NCBI GenBank assembly: GCA_020200995.1
Contig: JAIVHQ010000314.1
Coordinates: 1 to 5,813, forward strand
Length of the DNA stretch: 5,813 nucleotides
Direction: 5' to 3'
Source of the DNA: Flavobacteriales bacterium
GTDB taxonomy: Bacteria > Bacteroidota > Bacteroidia > Flavobacteriales_D > Cryomorphaceae
Within the stretch, counting starts at the first letter, position 1, and each line of letters starts with the position of its first letter. Of this stretch, positions 1 to 5,692 are shown piece by piece. The notes under the pieces are model-generated. The model was not told the DNA's origin, did no database searches, and worked only from the letters and a program-made list of their open reading frames with translations. Position numbers and translations under genes: made by a program.

Positions 1-695
1 CCATGATGCGCATGCGCTACTCATCGATTCCGGTGGTGGCGGCTCCGCACAACATGGCCCTGGGCGGCGGCTGCGAGCTTTGCCTCCACGCCGATAAGGT
101 GGTGGCCCACGCAGAGCTGTACATGGGGCTCGTGGAATTCGGCGTCGGAGTGATTCCCGGCGGCGGCGGCACCAAGGAATTTGCACTGCGCACGTCCGAC
201 GATTTTAGCGAAGGCGACATCCGCACCAATGCCTTGCGAAACCGCTTTCTCACCATCGGTCAGGCCAAAGTGTCCACTTCGGCTTACGAAGCTTTTGACC
301 TCGGGCTCCTCCGCAAGGGGCTCGACGAGGTGGTGGTGAACCGCGACGACCAGCTGGCCTACGCCAAGCGCTCCGCACTCATGCTCGCCGACAAAGGCTA
401 CACCATGCCCGTGAAGCGCACCGACATCAAGGTGCTCGGAAAAGAAGGCCTCGGAATTGTGTACGTCGGAGCCAACAGCATGCTGGCGGGAAATTACATT
501 TCCGAACACGACCAACTCATCAGCCAAAAGCTGGGCGAAGTGCTCTGCGGCGGCGATCTGAGCGAACCCACAGAGGTGAGTGAAGACTACCTGCTCTCGC
601 TCGAGCGCAAGGCCTTCCTCGAACTCTGCGCCGAACGCAAAACCCTCGAACGCCTCCAAAGCATGGTGCAAAAGGGGAAAATACTCCGCAACTGA
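1..695 (+). CDS. fadN: Bifunctional 3-hydroxyacyl-CoA dehydrogenase/enoyl-CoA hydratase, C-terminal part (5' end outside window)
   Basis: The frame is open from the window edge (first full codon at base 3) to TGA at 693-695, so this is the last ~230 residues of a longer protein. The ATG at base 3 is most likely an internal Met. The visible part is the second half of a crotonase (enoyl-CoA hydratase) domain. Counting from base 3, residues 19-25 read ALGGGCE, the oxyanion-hole glycines plus the first catalytic Glu (E25). Residues 43-57 read LVEFGVGVIPGGGGT, with the second catalytic Glu at E45. Both hydratase acids are therefore kept. In FadN-type proteins (about 790-800 aa) the NAD+-dependent hydroxyacyl-CoA dehydrogenase comes first and the hydratase last, which fits a hydratase at the C-terminus. 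It would hydrate trans-2-enoyl-CoA and oxidise the L-3-hydroxyacyl-CoA in the cytoplasm. The dehydrogenase half is not visible and is inferred from the length beyond the crotonase core and from the neighbours. fadA starts 29 bases downstream. A stand-alone hydratase is less likely. Confidence 0.85.
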   Translation, partial: MMRMRYSSIPVVAAPHNMALGGGCELCLHADKVVAHAELYMGLVEFGVGVIPGGGGTKEFALRTSDDFSEGDIRTNALRNRFLTIGQAKVSTSAYEAFDLGLLRKGLDEVVVNRDDQLAYAKRSALMLADKGYTMPVKRTDIKVLGKEGLGIVYVGANSMLAGNYISEHDQLISQKLGEVLCGGDLSEPTEVSEDYLLSLERKAFLELCAERKTLERLQSMVQKGKILRN

Positions 696-724
696 TTCGC
701 CAAAACCCTTAAAACGACAATAAC

Positions 725-1900
725 ATGAACGCATATATCGTATCAGGATTCAGAACTGCCGTGGGCAAGGCGCCGCGCGGCCTCTTTCGCTTCAAGCGCC
801 CCGACGACCTCGCGGCCGAAGTGATCAGACACATCATGAAAGACCGCCCGTCGGTGACCGCCGAGGAAATCGACGACGTGATCGTGGGAAATGCCACCCC
901 CGAAGCGGAGCAGGGCCTCAACGTGGGCCGAATGATTTCGCTCATGGGACTCGACACGGAGAAAGTGCCGGGCATGACGGTAAACCGCTACTGCTCTTCG
1001 GGCCTGGAGACCATCGCCATCGCTTCCGCAAAAATACACAGCGGCATGTCCGACTGCATCATCGCCGGTGGTGTGGAGACCATGTCGCCGATTCCATTTG
1101 GCGGGTGGCGCCTCGTGCCCAACACCGATGTGAGCAAGAACAACCCGGACTGGTACTGGGGCATGGGCCTCACCGCCGAGGCTGTGGCGAATGACTATAA
1201 AGTGAGCCGCGAAGACCAGGACGCCTTTGCCTACGCATCTCACAAAAAAGCCGCTGCGGCCATCGACGCGGGGCGGTTCAATACGGACATCGTACCCATC
1301 GAAGTGGAGCACATCTTCCTCAAGGACGATAAGCGCCAAACCAAAACCTACACCGTCGACACCGACGAAGGTCCGCGCCGCGACACCACGCTCGAAGCCC
1401 TCGCAAGGCTGCGACCGGTATTCGACGCCAAGGGAACGGTGACGGCCGGAAACGCCTCACAAACCTCCGACGGAGCCGCCTTTGTGATGGTAGTATCAGA
1501 GGCTTTTATGAAAAATCACGACCTCACCCCCATCGCTCAGCTCAAGAGCTACCACGTGGCGGGCCTCGAACCCCGCATCATGGGCGTAGGGCCGATTTAC
1601 GCGGTGCCCAAAGCGATCGAAAAGGCCGGGTTGAAAATGAAAGACATTGAATTGATGGAATTGAACGAAGCCTTCGCTTCACAATCACTGGCGGTGATCC
1701 GCGAGCTGGGAGTAGACCCCGATATTGTGAATGTGAACGGCGGAGCCATCGCATTGGGACACCCCCTGGGCTGCACCGGTGCGAAACTGAGTGTACAACT
1801 CTTAAACGAGATGCGCCGTAGAAAGAACAAGTACGGCATAGTGACCATGTGTGTAGGAACCGGGCAGGGAGCTGCCGGGGTATTTGAATTGTTGAATTAA
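725..1900 (+). CDS. fadA: Acetyl-CoA acyltransferase (3-ketoacyl-CoA thiolase)
   Basis: The protein of 391 aa is a complete thiolase of normal length. It cleaves 3-ketoacyl-CoA with CoA into acetyl-CoA and a shortened acyl-CoA, the last step of beta-oxidation. Catalytic residues are all present: nucleophile C90 in VNRYCSSGLE, the NEAFA motif at 314-318, H346 in ALGHPLGCTGAK, and the proton-relay C376 in CVGTGQG. The N-terminal thiolase domain spans roughly residues 1-260 and the C-terminal domain 270-391. ATG at 725 is chosen because it gives the canonical start MNAYIVSGFRTAVG. The leader is A-rich with no clear Shine-Dalgarno, as is usual in Bacteroidota. It lies 29 bases after fadN and 18 bases before fadE, so the three are almost certainly one transcript. 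A biosynthetic acetyl-CoA acetyltransferase is the main alternative, since thiolase motifs alone do not separate the two; the gene context favours degradation. Confidence 0.93.
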   Translation: MNAYIVSGFRTAVGKAPRGLFRFKRPDDLAAEVIRHIMKDRPSVTAEEIDDVIVGNATPEAEQGLNVGRMISLMGLDTEKVPGMTVNRYCSSGLETIAIASAKIHSGMSDCIIAGGVETMSPIPFGGWRLVPNTDVSKNNPDWYWGMGLTAEAVANDYKVSREDQDAFAYASHKKAAAAIDAGRFNTDIVPIEVEHIFLKDDKRQTKTYTVDTDEGPRRDTTLEALARLRPVFDAKGTVTAGNASQTSDGAAFVMVVSEAFMKNHDLTPIAQLKSYHVAGLEPRIMGVGPIYAVPKAIEKAGLKMKDIELMELNEAFASQSLAVIRELGVDPDIVNVNGGAIALGHPLGCTGAKLSVQLLNEMRRRKNKYGIVTMCVGTGQGAAGVFELLN

Positions 1901-1918
1901 TCTAAAAAATTAAAAGTC

Positions 1919-3712
1919 ATGTCAGAAGTAAAAACCAAAAAGGCCATCCGCGGCGGTGAATTCCTCATCCGCGAAACAGCGCCTTTCGAAATTTTCATCC
2001 CCGAAGAGTGGAGTGAAGAGCATCAAATGATCGCACAGTCGTGCATCGATTTTATCAATACCGAAATCGTTCCAAACCTGGACCGCATGGATGCCATGGA
2101 GGAAGGATTTATGCAGCAGGCCCTCGACAAGGCCGGCGAGCTCGGACTACTCGGCGTGAGCATCCCCGAGCAATACGGCGGACTGGGCCTCGACTTTAAG
2201 TCGAGCATGCTGGCGGCCGAAGCACTCGGCGCGGGGCACGCATTTTCCGTGGCCTACGGCGCTCACACCGGTATCGGTACGCTGCCCATCCTGTACTACG
2301 GCAATGAAGCCCAAAAAGAAAAGTACGTGACCAAGCTGGCCACCGGCGAATGGAAAGCCTGCTATTGCCTCACTGAGCCCTCTGCGGGATCGGACGCCAA
2401 CAGCGGCAAGACAAAAGCCAAGCTCACCGACGACGGAAAGCACTACGTGATCAACGGTCAGAAAATGTGGATCACCAACTCGGGCTTCGCCGACGTATTC
2501 ATCGTATTTGCGAAAATCGACGACGACAAAAACCTCAGCGCCTTTATCGTTGAGAAAGGCCACGAGGGCATCGAACTCAACCCCGAAGAGAAAAAGATGG
2601 GGATCAAAGGAAGTTCAACCCGCCAGGTCTTCTTTCACGACGTAAAAGTACCCGTGGAAAACATGCTCAACGAGCGCGGAATGGGCTTCAAAATTGCCCT
2701 GAACATCCTCAACATCGGACGTATCAAATTGGCGGCCGGGGTACTCGGAGGCATGAAAGACACGATCGACCACAGCATCAAGTACGCCAATGACCGCAAC
2801 CAGTTCGGAAGGTCCATTTCCAAGTACGGCGCCATTCGCCACAAGCTCGCTGAGCAGGCGGTACGCACCTACGTTCTGGAGTCGGCCTCGTACCGAATTA
2901 CCCAAAACATCGAGGACGCCATCAGTAGCCTCGAAGCCGAAGGGATGGACCGAAGCGATGCCATCCTGAAAGGAATCGAAGAGTACGCCGCAGAATGCGC
3001 CATGATGAAAGTATTCGGTAGCGAGTGCTTGGACTTCGTGTGCGATGAAGCCGTGCAAATTCACGGCGGGATGGGCTACAGCGCAGAGATGCGCGTGGAA
3101 CGCGCCTACCGCGATGCCCGCATCAACCGCATCTTTGAAGGTACCAACGAGATCAACCGAATGCTCACCGTCGACATGCTTTTGAAAAAAGCCATGAAAG
3201 GCGAGCTCGACCTCATGGGCCCCGCGATGGCAGTGGCCAAGGAGCTCACTTCTATTCCCGACATGGGCAACGGAGACGATTCGCCTTACGCAAAAGAGCT
3301 GAAGCTGATCGAAAACTTTAAGAAGACCGTGCTCATGGTAGCCGGATCAGCAGCGCAAAAGCTGACCCAGAGCCTGGCCAAAGAGCAGGAAATCCTGATG
3401 AATATCGCCGACATGGCCATATGGACGTACTCCTGCGAATCGGCACTGCTTCGCGCAATGAAAATAGCCGAACTCCACGGTGAGGAAGCCGCAGCCGATA
3501 AGCTGACCATGGCCCGCATCTGGATTTACGACTGTACCGACCGCATCCACAAAGCGGGTAAAGACGCGATTAACTCATTCGTAGAGGGAGACGAAAAACG
3601 CATGATGCTCATGGGCCTCAAGCGATTTACCAAACACGACGGCCTCAATGTGAAAGAGGCGCGACAGCAAATTGCCGCAAGCCTGATTGAGGCAGAAAAT
3701 TACTGCTTCTAA
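1919..3712 (+). CDS. fadE: Acyl-CoA dehydrogenase, long form with C-terminal extension
   Basis: At 597 aa this is longer than the ~380-aa short/medium-chain dehydrogenases and close to the ~594-aa Bacillus FadE and to VLCAD/ACAD9-type enzymes. It catalyses FAD-dependent alpha,beta-dehydrogenation of acyl-CoA, passing electrons to electron-transfer flavoprotein. Domains in order: helical N-terminal domain (about 30-148); beta domain with the FAD/substrate motif CYCLTEPSAGSDAN (148-161) and the segment GQKMWITNSG (180-189); C-terminal helical domain (about 255-420) with RNQFGRSI (293-300), QIHGGMGYS (380-388) and the signature RDARINRIFEGTNEINR (398-414). The catalytic base is E407 by analogy with the FEGT/YEGT Glu of the family. 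Residues about 430-597 form an extra helical domain typical of the long forms. The start ATG follows an A-rich leader 18 bases after the fadA stop. No transcription terminator is visible after the stop, so read-through into the toxin-antitoxin pair is possible. Confidence 0.93.
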   Translation: MSEVKTKKAIRGGEFLIRETAPFEIFIPEEWSEEHQMIAQSCIDFINTEIVPNLDRMDAMEEGFMQQALDKAGELGLLGVSIPEQYGGLGLDFKSSMLAAEALGAGHAFSVAYGAHTGIGTLPILYYGNEAQKEKYVTKLATGEWKACYCLTEPSAGSDANSGKTKAKLTDDGKHYVINGQKMWITNSGFADVFIVFAKIDDDKNLSAFIVEKGHEGIELNPEEKKMGIKGSSTRQVFFHDVKVPVENMLNERGMGFKIALNILNIGRIKLAAGVLGGMKDTIDHSIKYANDRNQFGRSISKYGAIRHKLAEQAVRTYVLESASYRITQNIEDAISSLEAEGMDRSDAILKGIEEYAAECAMMKVFGSECLDFVCDEAVQIHGGMGYSAEMRVERAYRDARINRIFEGTNEINRMLTVDMLLKKAMKGELDLMGPAMAVAKELTSIPDMGNGDDSPYAKELKLIENFKKTVLMVAGSAAQKLTQSLAKEQEILMNIADMAIWTYSCESALLRAMKIAELHGEEAAADKLTMARIWIYDCTDRIHKAGKDAINSFVEGDEKRMMLMGLKRFTKHDGLNVKEARQQIAASLIEAENYCF

Positions 3713-3785
3713 ATAGAGTCTGCCCATAAAGCCCATTCTCGGCGTTGCACTTGGAGATTCTGATGTAAATAAAGTCACCGAGCCG

Positions 3786-4187
3786 ATGGCCGTTTACGGA
3801 AGCCTCGTTCACAGTGATCTTCACGATCTCATCCACCGCGTGCGCGGCGGCATCAGCTTTCCCCTGTTTTCCAAAATTGCAGAGCTCGTACCCTTCACCT
3901 GGCCCGAGTGGTCGTCGTTTCTCCACCTTTCGGAGCGCAGCCTGCAGCGCTACAAAAAAGACCGCAAATCTTTCGACGCCCTCCAGTCCGAAAAGATCAT
4001 CGAGATCAGCTCCGTGTATCAGCGCGGCATTGAGGTGTTCGGCTCCCGCCCAAAGTTCGACGCCTGGCTCAGCACCCCTTGCGTGGCCCTGGGCGGCCCT
4101 GCCCCGAAGTCTTTTCTCGATAGCACCTTCGGCATTCGTCTCATCCGCGATGAGCTGGGCCGCATCGAGCACGGTATTCCGGCATGA
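3786..4187 (+). CDS. xre: Xre/MbcA/ParS-family antitoxin (DUF2384) of a RES toxin-antitoxin pair
   Basis: The predicted protein is 133 aa. Residues about 38-62 (WPEWSSFLHLSERSLQRYKK and following) form the helix-turn-helix of Xre-like antitoxins. Residues about 80-132 carry the toxin-binding DUF2384 domain, recognised by EVFGSRPKFDAWL (83-95), ALGGPAPKSFLDS (101-113) and the C-terminal ELGRIEHGI (123-131). Antitoxins of this family bind and neutralise RES toxins and usually repress their own promoter through the HTH. The stop overlaps the toxin ATG (ATGA at 4184-4187), implying coupled translation. The first ATG is used as the start, but the frame is open back to a TAG at 3714-3716. The upstream codons encode VTEP just before MAVYG, which resembles N-termini I recall from this family, so the real protein may be longer with a non-ATG start. 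fadE ends 73 bases upstream, and I see no convincing TAnnTTTG promoter in that gap. Confidence 0.88.
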   Translation: MAVYGSLVHSDLHDLIHRVRGGISFPLFSKIAELVPFTWPEWSSFLHLSERSLQRYKKDRKSFDALQSEKIIEISSVYQRGIEVFGSRPKFDAWLSTPCVALGGPAPKSFLDSTFGIRLIRDELGRIEHGIPA

Positions 4188-4651
4188 GGGTGTTTCGGCT
4201 TTCGGGAGCACAACACGGAGACGACCTTTCCGGAAAGGGTGCGGAACTCTACGGCGGGCGGTGGAACATCAAGGGGCTGCCCATGCTTTACGCTGCCTCG
4301 TCGCAGGCAATTTGTGTGGTGGAGATTCTGGTGCACACCCCGGCGGGTAATTTGCCCAAAGGCTACCGAATGATCGAACTCGACATTCCCGACACTTCCG
4401 TAAAAATCTTAAAAATCAAAGAGCTTCCCCACAACTGGAACCGCTACTCCCCGGCTCCCGCCACGCAGGCCATCGGCGATGAGTTTTTGAGGAAAGCGAG
4501 ACACCTCTGCCTCAAAGTACCTGCGACTGCCGTGCAGGGCGACCACAACCTGCTGATCAACCCGAGGCACCCGTTGTTTTCGAAAGTGAAACGGGTGAAA
4601 TCAGAAAATTTCACTTTTGACGATCAATTGGCCCTGAAGGATTTCATCTGA
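4184..4651 (+). CDS. res: RES-domain toxin (predicted NAD+-consuming)
   Basis: The 155-aa protein is almost entirely one RES domain. Characterised relatives (MbcT of Mycobacterium tuberculosis, Res of Pseudomonas putida) kill or arrest cells by breaking down NAD+. Visible family motifs: N-terminal RVFRLSG with R5, LYGGRWN (22-28), GLPMLYAASS (31-40), VVEILVH with the signature Glu E47, YSPAPATQAIGDEFLR (88-103), and LLINPRHPLF (123-132). The Arg and Glu of the RES signature are present. The usual VPS that provides the Ser reads V112-P113-A114-T115 here, so the Ser appears replaced. The toxin may therefore be altered or weakened, although the rest of the domain is intact and the frame is undamaged. 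Start ATG overlaps the antitoxin stop by four bases, giving the usual antitoxin-first order for this class. The stop is followed by a 300-base non-coding region with no obvious terminator close by. Confidence 0.88.
   Translation: MRVFRLSGAQHGDDLSGKGAELYGGRWNIKGLPMLYAASSQAICVVEILVHTPAGNLPKGYRMIELDIPDTSVKILKIKELPHNWNRYSPAPATQAIGDEFLRKARHLCLKVPATAVQGDHNLLINPRHPLFSKVKRVKSENFTFDDQLALKDFI
4583..4617 (+). repeat. Nested inverted repeats near the 3' end of the RES toxin gene
   Basis: AAAGTGAAA (4583-4591) is perfectly complementary to TTTCACTTT (4609-4617). Inside it, GTGAAAT (4595-4601) can instead pair with ATTTCAC (4608-4614) around a 6-nt loop. The two stems share the right arm and exclude one another. 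They lie in codons for a Lys/Val/Phe-rich stretch, so they may simply reflect coding. A weak intragenic RNA structure is the alternative. Confidence 0.35.
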
Positions 4652-4741
4652 TTCTGCTGAAGCACTCATAAAGTAATCGCGCTTTTCCAACCGAACATCG
4701 AACACAGATAACTGTACCTAAATGGTGATCGGAGTTGAACC

Positions 4742-4817
4742 GCGTAGCCGCCGCACCGAGCGGAGTCGAGGTGGGTGACATGACATTAGCCCACGGCCGG
4801 ACATTGAGCGTAGCCGA
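4742..4817. repeat. Short degenerate direct repeats with GAGCGnAGnCGA core
   Basis: GAGCGGAGTCGA (4758-4769) and GAGCGTAGCCGA (4806-4817) match at 10 of 12 bases, 48 bases apart. A partial third copy, GCGTAGCCG (4742-4750), is identical to nine bases of the second. The first copy is flanked by CACC (4754-4757) and GGTG (4770-4773 on the same strand), making an imperfect palindrome. From memory, this core recurs in intergenic repeats of Bacteroidota genomes; family membership here is inference. Confidence 0.6.
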
Positions 4818-4840
4818 AATACAAGCCGTGGGGTAATGTC
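4782..4840. repeat. REP/MITE-like inverted repeat (15/16 bp arms)
   Basis: GACATTAGCCCACGGC (4782-4797) and GCCGTGGGGTAATGTC (4825-4840) are complementary at 15 of 16 positions, with one G-G mismatch (4789 against 4833). The 27-base loop carries the second GAGCGTAGCCGA core. The arms and the core together look like a small non-autonomous intergenic repeat unit. No reading frame or transposase is present, so any mobility would depend on an enzyme elsewhere in the genome. Confidence 0.65.
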
Positions 4841-4855
4841 GAGGAAAGATGGAAA

Positions 4856-4898
4856 GGTTTTGGCGGCATTTTTGCCCTGCAAAAATGATGTCAAAACC
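4856..4898. repeat. 43-nt symmetric hairpin of unknown role
   Basis: The outer stem pairs GGTTTTG (4856-4862) with CAAAACC (4892-4898). The inner stem pairs CATTTTTG (4867-4874) with CAAAAATG (4880-4887) around a CCCTG loop. The 4+4 bases between them (4863-4866 and 4888-4891) give one C-G pair, two G-T wobbles and one mismatch, so the helix is nearly continuous over 19 positions. No T-run follows on either strand, which argues against a standard intrinsic terminator. It may be part of the neighbouring repeat element or a 3' stabilising structure for the toxin transcript. Confidence 0.6.
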
Positions 4899-4949
4899 GA
4901 TCTTATGGAGCGCAGATAATTAATTGGTCAATTCCAGCCACAAGTAGAC

Positions 4950-4984
4950 AAAAAAAATCCGAGGTCAATGACTCCGGATTTTTT
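4950..4984 (-). terminator. Rho-independent terminator of tpx, potentially bidirectional
   Basis: AAAAAATCCG (4952-4961) pairs with CGGATTTTTT (4975-4984). The stem can be extended inward by GTC/GAC across a mismatch and a wobble. On the minus strand the hairpin is followed by eight U from the A-run at 4950-4957. It begins 20 bases after the tpx stop. The six T on the plus strand mean it could also stop transcripts coming from the toxin side. Confidence 0.85.
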
Positions 4985-5004
4985 GATTCGTTTTTGAGAA
5001 GGTA

Positions 5005-5520
5005 TCATGCACTAGCTAGCAGACCTTCGACTGCCTTCATAGCTGCGCTGTAGTCGGGCTCGTGTGTAATGTCGTCCACGATTTCGACGTGCTGAATGGT
5101 ATTGCTACCGTCGAGCACAAATACCACGCGGGCTGAAAGGCCCTTGAGCGGTCCATCAGTCATCAGGGTGTTGTAATTCGAAACGAAATTACCCCGAAAG
5201 TCGGAGGCGATTTCTACACTTTCGATGCCTTCAGCGGCACAGAAACGCTTCATTGCGAAAGGAAGGTCCTTGCTCACCACAATTCCGGTGACGCCGTCAT
5301 GGTTAGAGAGGTCTTTATTAAACCTGCGCGTCTCCGCCTGGCACACACCAGTGTCGATGCTGGGCACGGCGATGATTACTTTTACGCCATTCCCGTGATC
5401 TTTGAGTGATTTTTCGCTGAGGTCTTCGCGAACGTAAGTGAAGTCGGGAGCAGTTTCGCCTTTGGCGGGCACATTGCCGGCGAGCTTTACGGGATTGCCT
5501 TTGAAATTTGTCGTATTCAT
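5005..5520 (-). CDS. tpx: Thiol peroxidase, atypical 2-Cys peroxiredoxin
   Basis: The protein of 171 aa matches the usual Tpx length (about 165-170). It reduces hydrogen peroxide and organic hydroperoxides using thioredoxin as electron donor, in the cytoplasm. The peroxidatic cysteine is C60 in PSIDTGVCQAETRRFN (53-68), the resolving cysteine is C94 in DLPFAMKRFCAAEG (85-98); the spacing of 34 matches E. coli Tpx (C61/C95). Other family features are NFKGNPVKLAG near the N-terminus, DGPLKGLSARVVFVLD (122-137) and the C-terminal EPDYSAAMKA. The frame stays open upstream to an ATG at 5619, but that would add 33 residues unlike Tpx. The -7 element at 5548-5555 places the transcript start inside that extension, so ATG at 5518-5520 is the start. 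The gene is monocistronic: an upstream terminator isolates it from the tRNA, and its own terminator lies 20 bases after the stop. Confidence 0.96.
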   Translation of the reverse strand: MNTTNFKGNPVKLAGNVPAKGETAPDFTYVREDLSEKSLKDHGNGVKVIIAVPSIDTGVCQAETRRFNKDLSNHDGVTGIVVSKDLPFAMKRFCAAEGIESVEIASDFRGNFVSNYNTLMTDGPLKGLSARVVFVLDGSNTIQHVEIVDDITHEPDYSAAMKAVEGLLASA

Positions 5521-5547
5521 GGTTGGGAGTATTAAAGTTATGATTCG

Positions 5548-5555
5548 CAAAGATA
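5548..5555 (-). promoter_or_regulatory. Bacteroidota-type -7 promoter element of tpx
   Basis: The minus strand reads TATCTTTG, an exact match to the TAnnTTTG -7 consensus of Bacteroidota sigma factors. Transcription would start around 5540, giving a leader of about 20 nt before the ATG at 5520. I find no good TTTG/TTG box at 17-23 bases upstream, so the promoter may be weak or activator-dependent. Confidence 0.65.
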
Positions 5556-5635
5556 ACAAGTTCCACATCGCACTGTTCATCTGCTCATCGGAGATCAGAT
5601 AATTTTCACAAAGGATCACGGCTGCGCATCACTTC

Positions 5636-5678
5636 AAAAAAAATCCCCCGAATCCTTAAAAAAGAAACGGGGGATTTT
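5636..5678 (-). terminator. Rho-independent terminator of tRNA-Gln
   Basis: An 11-bp perfect stem pairs AAAATCCCCCG (5640-5650) with CGGGGGATTTT (5668-5678) around a 17-nt A-rich loop. On the minus strand the GC core is followed by a run of eight U from the A-run at 5636-5643. It lies 15 bases past the tRNA 3' end and separates the tRNA from tpx. Confidence 0.88.
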
Positions 5679-5692
5679 CATTTGACACTCTG

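Larger units (their letters stand above)
4652..4949. other. Non-coding structured region between convergent genes
   Basis: This 298-base gap separates the plus-strand toxin gene from the minus-strand tpx terminator. I see no supported gene in it. From 4652 to about 4735 nothing is recognisable. From about 4741 to 4840 it holds a REP/MITE-like element, and from 4856 to 4898 a separate long hairpin; both are listed on their own. The rest (4899-4949) includes only a weak AATTG/CAATT inverted repeat around 4922-4933. Confidence 0.7.

Noticed and set aside
21..734. 237-codon open frame on the minus strand opposite fadN
   Set aside because: It lies wholly antisense to a frame with intact crotonase motifs, has no recognisable domain, and is explained by the codon bias of the real gene.
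743..1339. 198-codon minus-strand frame opposite fadA
   Set aside because: Shadow of the thiolase coding sequence; His/Val/Arg-rich composition and no family resemblance.
1880..1887. TATTTGAA near the end of fadA as a possible promoter for fadE
   Set aside because: It lacks one spacer base of TAnnTTTG and the 18-base gap argues for co-transcription.
3745..3774. TTG (3745-3747) and TAAATAAAG (3766-3774) as an antitoxin promoter
   Set aside because: The -7 candidate lacks the TTTG half of the consensus; too weak to list as a feature.
3645..4211. 188-codon minus-strand frame spanning the end of fadE and the antitoxin
   Set aside because: Antisense to two well-supported genes and without domain similarity; unlikely to be a real product.
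3814..4350. 178-codon plus-strand frame overlapping antitoxin and toxin
   Set aside because: Out-of-frame Ser/Ala/Pro-rich translation over two genes that carry clear DUF2384 and RES motifs.
4741..4840. Possible CRISPR array from the repeated GAGCG cores
   Set aside because: Only two or three degenerate 9-12-base copies, no uniform repeat or spacer length, and no cas genes nearby.
5521..5619. 33-residue N-terminal extension of Tpx, possibly a signal or membrane segment
   Set aside because: The -7 element at 5548-5555 lies inside it, and Tpx proteins normally begin at the MNTTNFKGNP-like segment; the hydrophobic run is AT-rich promoter DNA read as protein.
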